Positions 15,898 to 22,557 of a stretch of DNA of 38,611 bases are shown here, piece by piece. The DNA is from a virus. The stretch spans positions 1 through 38,611 of IMG/VR virus record IMGVR_UViG_3300046822_000520. One strand, given 5' to 3'. The notes below the pieces were generated by a model. The model was not told the origin of the DNA, did no database searches, and saw nothing but the letters and a program-made list of their open reading frames with translations. How positions within the stretch are numbered: position 1 is the stretch's first letter; each line of letters begins with the position of its first letter. The position numbers and the translations under genes were made by a program.

Positions 15898-16472
15898 TGA
15901 CCACCAAAGCAGGCTGGAGCCATAGCCTCACCGAGTTTGCCGATCAGGCTGGCGAGGACATCACCCAGATGGCGCGTGTCATCGCGACCGCCATGCTAAC
16001 GGAGGTGGTGAACCGCTCGCCGGTTGGCAACCCCGACCTGTGGCAGGCCAACGTGGCGCTGCGCACGAAGAACGTGGCGCTAGCTGATGCGTACGACGCG
16101 AACGTCGATGCTCGCAACGCGGCGCGCACCGGTGGCCGGGCCTTCAAGAAGCTGACCAAGCGCGAGCGCGAGGAGAACTATTTCGTCAAAGCGCAGGCAG
16201 CGGGGAAGGGCTACATCGGCGGCACGTTCCGAGGCAGTCACCTGGTATCGATCGGCGCGCCCGACATGACCGTGACCGACAACGTCGACCCGTCCGGCCG
16301 CGAAACGATCAGCAAGGGCAGCATGCTCATCAAGGCATCGGGACAGTTTCCCGTCATCTACATCCAAACGAACAGCCCCTACGGCGAGATGCTGGAGTTG
16401 GGGCATTCCACGCAGGCGCCCGGCGGAGTTTATGACCTCGCTTTCATCGGCGTATCCGAGGCCTACACATGA
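15897..16472 (+). CDS. Neck/tail completion protein (HK97 gp10-like)
   Basis: 191 aa, coupled to the previous gene by TGATG. The N-terminal segment EFADQAGEDITQMARVIAT followed by VVNRSPVGNPDLWQ, and the C-terminal PVIYIQTNSPYGEMLELGHS, are typical of HK97 gp10-type proteins at the head-tail junction. The central part is longer than in HK97 gp10. The stop overlaps the tail terminator start. Confidence 0.75.
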   Translation: MTTKAGWSHSLTEFADQAGEDITQMARVIATAMLTEVVNRSPVGNPDLWQANVALRTKNVALADAYDANVDARNAARTGGRAFKKLTKREREENYFVKAQAAGKGYIGGTFRGSHLVSIGAPDMTVTDNVDPSGRETISKGSMLIKASGQFPVIYIQTNSPYGEMLELGHSTQAPGGVYDLAFIGVSEAYT

Positions 16473-16864
16473 CCTTCGAGCAGATCAGAGCGCTCATCAC
16501 CGGGCGCATGGTGGCCTTCACCGGCATTGACCAGGCGCGGATCGATTACCCGAACCAGCCGGAAGTGTTCACGCCGCCGGCGACCGGCCTCTGGTGCCGG
16601 CTGAATATTCAATACGCCTCAGCCTTCATGGCTGGCATGGCCGACCGACCGCATACCCGAAAACCCGGTCAGATCAGCATCCAGTGCTTCGCTCGCGAAC
16701 GCACCGGTACCAAGGCCATCAACGAACTGGCCGACGCGCTTGAGGCTCACTTCGCCTACTGGATGTCCGGCGACCTTGAGTGCATGGAAGCCAGCCAAGT
16801 GGTCGCCGGTGAGTTCGAGGGCTTCTACCAAATCAACGTCAACATCCGGTTTCGCGCCGGCTGA
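16469..16864 (+). CDS. Tail terminator protein (DUF4128-like)
   Basis: 131 aa, ATGA overlap with the neck gene. Features: MTFEQIRALITGRMVAFTG, ATGLWCRLNIQYASAFMAG and GQISIQCFARERTGTKA, with a beta-rich end FYQINVNIRFRAG. This resembles DUF4128-type terminators that cap the tail tube and set its end. Position between neck and tube proteins fits. Confidence 0.75.
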   Translation: MTFEQIRALITGRMVAFTGIDQARIDYPNQPEVFTPPATGLWCRLNIQYASAFMAGMADRPHTRKPGQISIQCFARERTGTKAINELADALEAHFAYWMSGDLECMEASQVVAGEFEGFYQINVNIRFRAG

Positions 16865-16872
16865 GAGGGAAA

Positions 16873-17514
16873 ATGCAAAGCGCAAATTATGTTCCAGGCG
16901 TCTCCGGCTGGAAGCTCCACAAAGAAAGCGGGGAGTTAGAGATCGAAGGCGTGGTTCGTGTCATCGGGCTGACTGGCTGCACACCGGCACCCGACTCTGA
17001 GCCGTTGGCGCCGCTGGAAAAGATCGCCGTGGCGAATGTCACCCATGAATCCAGCGCGCGATGCCAAGCTGATGAACGGGTTGCCACTCACATCGGGGCC
17101 ATGGAATGCAACCTCCCGAAACCGTTTGTCATCGTCGATGGCGTGACGTACATCCGGCAGGATCACGTCGATAAATCCAGCGTTCAGGCGGCGAAGCTGG
17201 CCCCTGAGTGGACGGTCAAACTCAAATTGGTGGATGGCCAGTATGTGGCTGCCGGTATTGGACTGGGTATTGCCTCGCAGTTCCTAGTCAGCGCCAACCA
17301 ATTCGCCATCAAGGAGCCGAACGGGTTTGAGGCGGCTCGCGAAAAAGGCACCGATGCAGTCGCGGATTTTCTGGCGGACAAGATTCTCGATACGAAGCTC
17401 GGCGAAGATCTGAAGGCCAAGATATCGACAGTGGACCTCATCAAAGAAGCTGTGATGCAAGGCGTAACTCTCGGGTATCAGGCAACCCTCAAGGATCTCG
17501 GAAAGACCATCTGA
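16873..17514 (+). CDS. DUF1983-like tail-fibre fragment protein
   Basis: 213 aa, GAGAGGG ribosome site. Residues about 110-160 (WTVKLKLVDGQYVAAGIGLG then SQFLVSANQFAI) match the DUF1983 segment of the J-like protein encoded at 27667-30768 in this window (YVAAGIGLGIEN, SQFLVSADRFAIV). Its N-terminus NYVPGVSGWKLHKESG matches the very end of J (NYIAGQQGWILNKDG), so the two modules occur in swapped order. The last 70 residues are unrelated and helical. A separate gene of this type before the tube gene is unusual. It may be a structural add-on near the tail; role unknown. Confidence 0.65.
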   Translation: MQSANYVPGVSGWKLHKESGELEIEGVVRVIGLTGCTPAPDSEPLAPLEKIAVANVTHESSARCQADERVATHIGAMECNLPKPFVIVDGVTYIRQDHVDKSSVQAAKLAPEWTVKLKLVDGQYVAAGIGLGIASQFLVSANQFAIKEPNGFEAAREKGTDAVADFLADKILDTKLGEDLKAKISTVDLIKEAVMQGVTLGYQATLKDLGKTI

Positions 17515-17539
17515 GCGCAAACCGCTCGCACATCGCAGG

Positions 17540-17560
17540 CCGCCAAATGGCGGTTTTTTT
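17540..17560 (+). terminator. Intrinsic terminator before the tail tube gene
   Basis: CCGCC-AAAT-GGCGG (17540-17553) followed by seven T. It separates the DUF1983-like gene from the tube gene. Confidence 0.9.
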
Positions 17561-17584
17561 ACGACCGCAATCTGGAGACTTACC

Positions 17585-18505
17585 ATGTCGAGCGGCGCAA
17601 AAGTTGTAAGCCACATCATTGCGGAGGTGACGCCCGGCGTTACTCCCACCGGCACCTGGGACACGCTGCGCCTCACTGGCAACGCGCTGACCCCGACCGT
17701 CAACACAGAAGTCAGCGACGAAATCACCGACACCCGCCTGAGCCAGGGCTCGGTGGCCACCAGCATCGATATCGGCGGCGATCTGACAGCGGAATTCTCG
17801 TTCGGCTCGTTCGACCAACTGCTCGAAGCTGCCTTCTACGGCGTCTGGACGGCAGATGTTCTGCGCGTGGGAGATACCCGACACACGTTTTCGATCGCAA
17901 AAGGCTACAACGACGTCGGCGTCTATGGCGTGTTCAAGGGCGCGCACGTATCGACCTTCGCCCTCGACATCCCGTCCGAAGGCAAGATCACAACCACCTT
18001 CAACATGGCCTGCTTGGATTACGCCGACAGCGAAGTTTCGATCGTTGTCTCGCCGAATGCGCCGACCACCACGCCGTTCTTTTCGAACAACAACGTCGGC
18101 ACGATTCTGGTCAATGGCCAGTCGCTCGAAGGCGTGGCGTGCGTCTCGGCCATGACCGTCAACCTCGACAACAGCCTCCAGACTCAGCGCTGCCTTGGCT
18201 CTGACAGTCTCGGCCCGGGCGCGCACATCGCTACCGAGGCCGCCATCACTGGCAGCATCACGCTGGCCTGGTCGAAGCGGGCTTGGGAGATCTGGAAGAA
18301 CACTTTCACGCGGACGCCAATCGCCGTTGTGTTCCCGATCACCGATACGCTGGGCAACAAGTACATCTTCAGTTTCCCTGCGGTGGAGGTTGACGGCGAG
18401 CTGCCGAACGGCGGTAAGCGCGACCTGATCGAGGTCACGCTGAATTACACCGTGGCCAAGCTCAGCCCGACAATTACCCGCGAAGCGGCCGATCCAAACC
18501 AGTAA
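17585..18505 (+). CDS. Major tail tube protein
   Basis: 306 aa, TCTGGAGA ribosome site. Beta-rich with family-like segments: EVTPGVTPTGTWDTLRLTGN, TDTRLSQGSVATSIDIGGDL, AEFSFGSFDQLLEAAFYG and FPAVEVDGELPNGGKRDLIE. This is the tube-forming protein of siphophage tails. Position between tail terminator and tail chaperones is canonical. A hairpin with a T run follows. Confidence 0.88.
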   Translation: MSSGAKVVSHIIAEVTPGVTPTGTWDTLRLTGNALTPTVNTEVSDEITDTRLSQGSVATSIDIGGDLTAEFSFGSFDQLLEAAFYGVWTADVLRVGDTRHTFSIAKGYNDVGVYGVFKGAHVSTFALDIPSEGKITTTFNMACLDYADSEVSIVVSPNAPTTTPFFSNNNVGTILVNGQSLEGVACVSAMTVNLDNSLQTQRCLGSDSLGPGAHIATEAAITGSITLAWSKRAWEIWKNTFTRTPIAVVFPITDTLGNKYIFSFPAVEVDGELPNGGKRDLIEVTLNYTVAKLSPTITREAADPNQ

Positions 18506-18511
18506 ACCTTT

Positions 18512-18551
18512 GACTCCTTCGGTACAAACGCCGGCCGGGGGAGTCCTTTTT
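18512..18551 (+). terminator. Probable terminator after the tail tube gene
   Basis: GACTCC (18512-18517) pairs with GGAGTC (18540-18545) across a 22-base loop that can fold further (CCGGCCGG), then CTTTTTA. High-copy tube genes are often followed by such a partial terminator. Confidence 0.65.
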
Positions 18552-18576
18552 ATTGGCGTGGCGTTGAGGAATAACC

Positions 18577-19062
18577 ATGGCTTTGCAACTGGGCAAAAAG
18601 AGACTGTCCGTCACCGGCGAACGTTGGGCGAAGTTCGACGAAGACACCAAGGTCTTGCTCGCCGGCATCGACAACCCTGAATACCAAGTCGCCCTTGAGC
18701 GCATGCGCCGCCGAATCCAGCGCAACGATGCGCGATTCGAGGAAGGCCAGGTGGGTGTAGTCGCCGGTGAAATGACCGAGCACCAGAATCACTCGATGCT
18801 GCTCAGCCATTTCATCGTGAAAGATTGGGATGGCGTTCTGGACGCAGAAGGGAGCCCGGTCAAGTACTCCCCGGCGGTCGCAGCTGAGCTGCTCGAGAAC
18901 AACATCGAGTTCTTCATCTTCGTTCTGCGCGAAGGCGCGCTGGCCGCCAACGATGCCGCCGAAGAGCGAGTCGAGTCGGTGGGAAAGCCGTTGCCCGCTT
19001 CGAGTGGGAGCAAGAGTGGGGCGGGGAAAGCGAAAAGCGGCGGGCGGTCTACTCGCGCCTGA
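18577..19062 (+). CDS. Tail assembly chaperone G-like
   Basis: 161 aa. The folded part is about residues 1-125: LQLGKKRLSVTGERWAKFDE, FEEGQVGVVAGEMTEHQNHS and SPAVAAELLENNIEFFIFVL. A low-complexity Gly/Ser/Lys tail follows (SGSKSGAGKAKSGG), typical of the unshifted product of a slippery gene. At codons 135-137 the heptamer GGGAAAG (18981-18987) lies in the exact X-XXY-YYZ register used by lambda G/GT. Most ribosomes finish here; a few shift to give GT. The protein coats the tape measure before tube assembly. Confidence 0.85.
   Translation: MALQLGKKRLSVTGERWAKFDEDTKVLLAGIDNPEYQVALERMRRRIQRNDARFEEGQVGVVAGEMTEHQNHSMLLSHFIVKDWDGVLDAEGSPVKYSPAVAAELLENNIEFFIFVLREGALAANDAAEERVESVGKPLPASSGSKSGAGKAKSGGRSTRA
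18981..18987 (+). promoter_or_regulatory. Slippery heptamer for -1 frameshift (G to GT)
   Basis: GGGAAAG read as GTG-GGA-AAG in the G frame allows both tRNAs to slip back one base. This is the heptamer used by lambda G/T. The -1 frame is open from here to 19304 and encodes a tail-chaperone-like sequence starting well before any ATG. Confidence 0.85.
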
Positions 19063-19304
19063 AGATGGCGATCCCCGGCGAGCCCGAGAATGATCCGCTC
19101 ACCGCCTACCTACTCAACCTGTACCGAAACGTGTCTCGCGGCCGTCGGTACATCGCCAGCATGGCCGGGGCGTTCCCGTTGCCGCTTTCGGCTCGGGAAA
19201 TCTCCGACTGGCTGGAATCTCACCCGTCACCGCTGCCGCGCGATGAGATTGATGATGTGATGTTTGCACTGGATGCGGTGTGTTTGGCTGGTGATGCTGA
19301 GTGA
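18987..19304 (+). CDS. Tail chaperone T domain, made as G-T frameshift fusion
   Basis: 105 codons in the -1 frame after the slippery site, giving a 242-aa fusion (137 residues of G plus 105). Sequence after the shift is AVARFEWEQEWGGESEKR then VYSRLKMAIPGEPENDPLTA, plainly protein-like before the first ATG at 19065. A free start at 19065 (79 aa) would cut off conserved residues, so the fusion is the likely product. In lambda the T part binds the tube protein while G binds the tape measure. The tape measure gene is 3.9 kb further on, not adjacent as usual. Confidence 0.82.
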   Translation, partial: AVARFEWEQEWGGESEKRRAVYSRLKMAIPGEPENDPLTAYLLNLYRNVSRGRRYIASMAGAFPLPLSAREISDWLESHPSPLPRDEIDDVMFALDAVCLAGDAE

Positions 19305-19319
19305 CGGCCTAACCTAAAG

Positions 19320-20006
19320 TTAGGATAGATCGCCCGCTTTCACGCGCTCCACGAAGTTTGCCAAAGGGGGAACGTCTTCGACAGGATGATCGAGAAGCTG
19401 CACCTCTCTCGACACAATAGCGGACATCAATTGTCCGGGCGTCGCATCGAATCTATCAGCGACGGACAAGAAATTTCGGTACGCATCTGCAGGAACTGCA
19501 ACAAGATTTTCTCGGGTGCCTGGCTCTTCCTCAGATCCCGGCTCGGTGAAGTGGACTTGAACCACCTCTTCTTCATCCCTCGTGCCCGCGAGCTCTTGAG
19601 CGCTCACTCCAAGCGCATCGGCAAGCTTTCCAATATCTTCTTCAAACGGTAGTAGTACGGCGAGCTCTAAGTCAGCAATGTCATCTTGAGGAATACCTGT
19701 GGCATCCGAGAGTTTCTTCCGGCTGATATTCGCCTTGTGTCGAGCATTCACAAGTCGCGTAGAAAACCCTTCGTAAATCTTGAGCCCCGTCTCTTGCATT
19801 TTCTTTGAATCGCCGCGCAACTCATCAATGGAAACCCCAAGCGCCTCTGCAAGTCGCATAAGGACTTTCAGCCGAGGCATTGACTGGCCGGATTCGTACT
19901 TTGAAATCATCGACCATGCAACGCCAGCCATGGCGCCAAGCTCTCGCTGCGTGAAGTCTTTTTCAGCTCGTAAATTTGCGAGCTTTTCAGCGAATGTTTT
20001 GTTCAT
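19320..20006 (-). CDS. Phage repressor with tandem XRE-type HTH domains
   Basis: 228 aa from the ATG at 20006. Residues about 5-62 are a classic HTH-XRE (KLANLRAEKDFTQRELGAMA, SMISKYESGQSMPRLKVLMR). Residues about 78-140 form a second, weaker HTH-like repeat (LVNARHKANISRKKLSDATG, LADALGVSAQEL). An acidic linker and a C-terminal ribbon-helix-like stretch (VPADAYRNFLSVADRFDATP) follow. There is no LexA/CI autocleavage domain (no S24 Ser-Lys pair), so relief would need an antirepressor, which is encoded nearby at 20397. It is divergent from Arc with operators between. Its stop is 16 bases from the end of GT. Confidence 0.8.
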   Translation of the reverse strand: MNKTFAEKLANLRAEKDFTQRELGAMAGVAWSMISKYESGQSMPRLKVLMRLAEALGVSIDELRGDSKKMQETGLKIYEGFSTRLVNARHKANISRKKLSDATGIPQDDIADLELAVLLPFEEDIGKLADALGVSAQELAGTRDEEEVVQVHFTEPGSEEEPGTRENLVAVPADAYRNFLSVADRFDATPGQLMSAIVSREVQLLDHPVEDVPPLANFVERVKAGDLS

Positions 20007-20029
20007 CAACTCTGTGCCGTTCTCTCTAT

Positions 20030-20063
20030 TAGGCCAATTTGGCCTAGCGCAAGATTACTTGCG
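20030..20063. promoter_or_regulatory. Operators upstream of the tandem-HTH repressor
   Basis: A perfect 17-base dyad TAGGCCAA-T-TTGGCCTA (20030-20046) lies 23 bases before the repressor start. A second, CGCAAG-ATTA-CTTGCG (20048-20063), lies next to it. They are likely binding sites for the repressor itself. Confidence 0.65.
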
Positions 20064-20087
20064 TGAGCGATCAGAATGCAACAAATG

Positions 20088-20144
20088 CAACATTGTTGTT
20101 GACAGACGACACAAACGGAACAAAACTACACAAACGAAACAAAA
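20088..20144 (+). promoter_or_regulatory. arc-ant promoter region with 19-base tandem repeats
   Basis: A dyad CAACA-T-TGTTG (20088-20098) overlaps TTGACA (20099-20104), a perfect -35; the -10 is unclear. Next come two direct repeats, ACACAAACGGAACAAAA (20109-20125) and its 16/17 match (20128-20144), with a period of 19 bases. They end 14 bases before arc and look like Arc-type operator sites. Confidence 0.55.
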
Positions 20145-20158
20145 GCACGGAGCGAGTT

Positions 20159-20329
20159 ATGAGTTCATCAAAAGAAAAAAAGGTAGTAGGGGTTAGGCTG
20201 GCCGATCTGATGAGGGAGGCGCTAAGCCTCAAGGCCGAACTAAATGGGCGAAGCTTGAGCGGAGAAATTGTATTCCGCCTGAGAAAGTCCCTTGAGCAGG
20301 AATTGCAAGATGAAAAACAAGAGGCATAA
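20159..20329 (+). CDS. Arc-like ribbon-helix-helix DNA-binding protein
   Basis: 56 aa, GGAG ribosome site 6 bases before the ATG. The pattern KKVVGVRLADLMREALSLKA then ELNGRSLSGEIVFRLRKSLE gives the beta strand plus two helices of Arc; P22 Arc has the equivalent ENGRSVNSEI. Arc binds DNA as dimer pairs and represses the antirepressor gene just downstream. The length equals P22 Arc (53 aa). A hairpin between it and ant suggests attenuation as a second control. Confidence 0.85.
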   Translation: MSSSKEKKVVGVRLADLMREALSLKAELNGRSLSGEIVFRLRKSLEQELQDEKQEA

Positions 20330-20330
20330 A

Positions 20331-20362
20331 AAAACCCCAGCGCTGGCCGGCGCTGAGGTTTT
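20331..20362 (+). terminator. Hairpin/attenuator between arc and the antirepressor
   Basis: CAGCGC (20338-20343) pairs with GCGCTG (20350-20355), extended by AACC/GGTT around an unpaired base and ending in TTTT. It begins two bases after the arc stop and ends just before the antirepressor's ribosome site. Confidence 0.6.
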
Positions 20363-20396
20363 GGGTAACGAGATCAACTACCAGGAAGAAATCGTC

Positions 20397-21257
20397 ATGT
20401 CGGATAATAGCACAAACGTAATCCCATTCAATTTCGGCAAAAAGCTGGTTCGCACCATGCTGATCGGTGATCAGCCATGGTTCGTAGCGACCGACGTCGC
20501 CTCGGCTCTCGAATATCGCGATGCGTTCAACATGAATCGCATTCTGGATGACGATGAAAAGGGTACTCAGATTGTGAGTACCCTTGGCGGCGATCAAGAA
20601 ATGCTGGTTATTAACGAGTCCGGCCTCTATTCGGCAATTCTGCGCAGCCGTAAAGCTTCCGCCAAGAATTTCAAAAAATGGGTGACCGCCGAGGTGCTTC
20701 CAGCGATCCGCAAGCACGGCCGCTATGAAGACGATGAAAGCAAGATGAACACGCTCATCGGACAGACCATCGGAACTGACGGCTTCCACATGTTGGGCGC
20801 CATCGTGAAGGGGAAGGTGGCAAGCTTGCCGGCTCACGCGCAGCGTCGTGCCACGGCAAAAATATGGGCTCAAATTCATGCAGCTTTCGGCGTGCGCTCA
20901 GCCGCTGATATCCCGGCAGAACAACTGAGTGCCGCCAGAAACTTCGTCGCAGCTTATGTCGTGCTGGAAGGTGAATACCTTCAAGCGCAAAAACATACCG
21001 GCGGGGTTCATCTCGATCAGTTCGAGGCGAGCAACCTGTACATGTTGATGTCGCGCTTCATGACCATGTACCAGCACAAAAACAGCATGCTCGCAGCGTC
21101 TCGCGCTTTGGGGTCTGGGCCGCTGATGGATTTCTTCGACCAGTTGAGCGATGGCCACATCTCCTTTTCTGCTCTCGATAAGCGCCGCGAGGAGCTCTAT
21201 GCAGCCTACAAGGCGACCGGTTGCGAAGGCGGTTACATGTGGAGGGCTGTGGCATGA
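20397..21257 (+). CDS. Bro-N family antirepressor
   Basis: 286 aa from the ATG at 20397 with AGGAAGAA upstream; an in-frame extension back to 20292 overlaps arc and is unlikely. Residues 10-115 are a Bro-N domain: VRTMLIGDQPWFVATDVASA, EYRDAFNMNRILDDDEKG, VINESGLYSAILRSRKASAK and FKKWVTAEVLPAIRKHGRY. The C-terminal half is helical (LPAHAQRRATAKIWAQIHAA) and resembles antirepressor C-terminal domains. It probably inactivates the primary repressor, with Arc and the divergent repressor holding it off in the lysogen. The stop overlaps the next start (ATGA). Confidence 0.85.
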   Translation: MSDNSTNVIPFNFGKKLVRTMLIGDQPWFVATDVASALEYRDAFNMNRILDDDEKGTQIVSTLGGDQEMLVINESGLYSAILRSRKASAKNFKKWVTAEVLPAIRKHGRYEDDESKMNTLIGQTIGTDGFHMLGAIVKGKVASLPAHAQRRATAKIWAQIHAAFGVRSAADIPAEQLSAARNFVAAYVVLEGEYLQAQKHTGGVHLDQFEASNLYMLMSRFMTMYQHKNSMLAASRALGSGPLMDFFDQLSDGHISFSALDKRREELYAAYKATGCEGGYMWRAVA

Positions 21258-21829
21258 GCATGGAGATTTTGAACCTGCGGGTGACAGGCACTTCACCGCT
21301 GATGATGCATAGCGACAAGCTCGCCAATCCTCTGCATCCGGCAACCAAGGCTCATAAGGAGTTGACCGGCAAGCGTAAAAAGGTCGACGAAGACCATTTG
21401 GCGATCGCTAAGTCTGAATTCCTTGCTGGCGTGTACTTCGATGAGCGGTCAGGGATTCACGTGCCTGGTGCCAACTTTGACGCGACATTCCTTGCGGGTG
21501 CGAAGCTGCAAAAGCTGGGCACGCACTGGAAGCGCGGCGCGCTGGTGATGACCGATAAGGCGGTGCTGGAATTCGACGGGCCGTCGACCCCAGAGGCACT
21601 GTGGGAGGATCAGCGTTTCGTTGACTGCCGAGGCGTCAAAGTGGGTCAGTCGAAGATCATGCGTTATCGCCCAATCTTCCTCGACTGGGCGTGTGAGCTT
21701 GAAGTGGCTATCAACACCGACGTACTGGACATGCAGGAGGTGCGGAAGGCCATCGAGGATTCCGGCAAGCTGATCGGTGTGTGCGAATACCGTCCTCGTT
21801 TCGGTCGTTTCGGAGTGAGCTATGTCTGA
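21254..21829 (+). CDS. Unassigned phage protein with RAMP/Cas7-like sequence pattern
   Basis: 191 aa, coupled to the antirepressor by ATGA; a second ATG at 21260 is possible. I cannot assign a named family. Three segments recall RAMP/Cas7-type RNA-binding proteins: an N-terminal strand LRVTGTSPLMMHS (like the SPL-x-IG strand), then GIHVPGANFDATFLAGA (like the IPGSSLKGALR motif), and a glycine/arginine-rich end YRPRFGRFGVSYV. A basic stretch KAHKELTGKRKK lies between. It is followed by an equally unassigned partner and then by the 5-base-periodic RNA-like locus at 22283-22504. An RNA-binding role is inference from pattern and context, not shown. Confidence 0.55.
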   Translation: MSMEILNLRVTGTSPLMMHSDKLANPLHPATKAHKELTGKRKKVDEDHLAIAKSEFLAGVYFDERSGIHVPGANFDATFLAGAKLQKLGTHWKRGALVMTDKAVLEFDGPSTPEALWEDQRFVDCRGVKVGQSKIMRYRPIFLDWACELEVAINTDVLDMQEVRKAIEDSGKLIGVCEYRPRFGRFGVSYV

Positions 21830-22280
21830 GCTGACGAAATATCCGGCGCACAAGCAGGCGGTCGAGGATTTCCTCAAAGAGTTCAAGTATGGCGATCTCG
21901 TCGGCCACGATTGGCTTGAAGCTCGGTTCGGCATGCCCTCGGTAGGCGAATCGAAGCTGCTCACGCAGGAGCAGTTCAAGGCGCGTCAGTTCGAGTGGCT
22001 TGCCAGTGTCGAGGCGTTCAAGGATGAGCTCCTCAAAGAGCATCAGGTTTGTTTGCAATCAGTGCGCGGGCGCGGCTATCGCTGGGTTCCCCCGCACGAA
22101 CAGACCGGCGTGGCCATGGACGAGCTCGGACGGAACGTGCGTAAGGTTTTTCGTTGCGCTGGACAGAAACTCCGGCACCTTCGAATCACGGAACTCACGG
22201 ACGAGCAGAGGAAAACGAGCCTCGACGCCGTTGCCAAACTCTCCGCGCTCCAGGGGATGGCTAGGAAGGAACTCAAGTAA
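21822..22280 (+). CDS. Unassigned partner protein, possible winged-helix
   Basis: 152 aa, overlapping the upstream stop by 8 bases. The N-terminal half is acidic and helical (KQAVEDFLKEFKYGDLVGHD, QEQFKARQFEWLASVEAFKD). In the middle, LLKEHQVCLQSVRGRGYRWV resembles the end of a winged-helix, where VRGxGYR forms the wing. The C-terminal part is basic and helical (NVRKVFRCAGQKLRHLRITE). No named family recognised. Its stop is 2 bases before the structured locus, so the protein and the RNA are probably on one transcript. Confidence 0.6.
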   Translation: MSELTKYPAHKQAVEDFLKEFKYGDLVGHDWLEARFGMPSVGESKLLTQEQFKARQFEWLASVEAFKDELLKEHQVCLQSVRGRGYRWVPPHEQTGVAMDELGRNVRKVFRCAGQKLRHLRITELTDEQRKTSLDAVAKLSALQGMARKELK

Positions 22281-22282
22281 CG

Positions 22283-22393
22283 CAGCGTCATGCCCTTTCA
22301 TGCGAGAGGGCATCGCGGTGCGAAAGCACTGATGGTTAGGCCTGCCTTGGAGCGGCATGCTCTGGCAAGGTGTGGCTGGGTGGGCTCCGGGCT
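22283..22393 (+). ncRNA. Structured repeat unit A: two hairpins plus 12-pentamer array
   Basis: The unit opens with CAGCGT (22283-22288), one base before hairpin 1: ATGCCCT (22290-22296) pairs with AGGGCAT (22307-22313). Spacer CGC leads to hairpin 2, GTGC-GAAA-GCAC (22318-22329), closed by a GNRA tetraloop. After TGAT comes a 60-base array (22334-22393) that divides exactly into 12 pentamers. All start with G; nine start GG, and the third base is C or T in ten. Examples are GGCAA, GGTGT, GGCTG; the last is GGGCT. A 5-base period rules out coding. Strand follows the upstream operon. No known RNA family recognised. Confidence 0.65.
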
Positions 22394-22398
22394 GAAAA

Positions 22399-22504
22399 CA
22401 GCGTAATACCCCTTCACGGATGGGGTATTGCGGTGCAGAAGCACCAAAAGGCTTGCCGTGACAAGATACGGTGGGGCAAGGTCTGATTCGGTTTGGCATG
22501 GGCC
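22399..22504 (+). ncRNA. Structured repeat unit B: two hairpins plus 11-pentamer array
   Basis: Same plan as unit A, 116 bases later: CAGCGT (22399-22404), hairpin 1 ATACCCC (22406-22412) with GGGGTAT (22422-22428), spacer TGC, hairpin 2 GGTGC-AGAA-GCACC (22432-22445), AAAA, then 11 pentamers (22450-22504). All start with G; the last is GGGCC. Aligned one pentamer out of step with unit A, the first bases are mostly kept while the last two of each pentamer mostly differ. Stem sequences in hairpin 1 differ by compensating changes between units (ATGCCC/GGGCAT against ATACCC/GGGTAT), which supports a folded RNA. Confidence 0.65.
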
Positions 22505-22516
22505 GCAAACGGCACT

Positions 22517-22547
22517 GAAACGGCACCATATGGTGCCGTTTCTTTAT
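22517..22547 (+). terminator. Terminator-like hairpin closing the repeat locus
   Basis: An 11-base perfect stem (22517-22527 with 22532-22542, loop ATAT) is followed by TTTATT. It would end the transcript carrying units A and B. Confidence 0.75.
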
Positions 22548-22557
22548 TCCAGAGTTT

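Noticed and set aside
19065-19304. Independent 79-aa gene after tail chaperone G
   Set aside because: The open frame and protein-like sequence extend upstream to the slippery site, so a G-T fusion explains it better; a separate internal start is not excluded.
19386-19652. 88-codon plus-strand ORF opposite the tandem-HTH repressor
   Set aside because: Shadow of the repressor; the minus strand has a clear HTH sequence.
22283-22504. CRISPR array
   Set aside because: Only two units, no repeat of constant sequence separated by spacers of constant length, and no Cas1/Cas2 or Cas6 nearby; the 5-base phase is unlike CRISPR.
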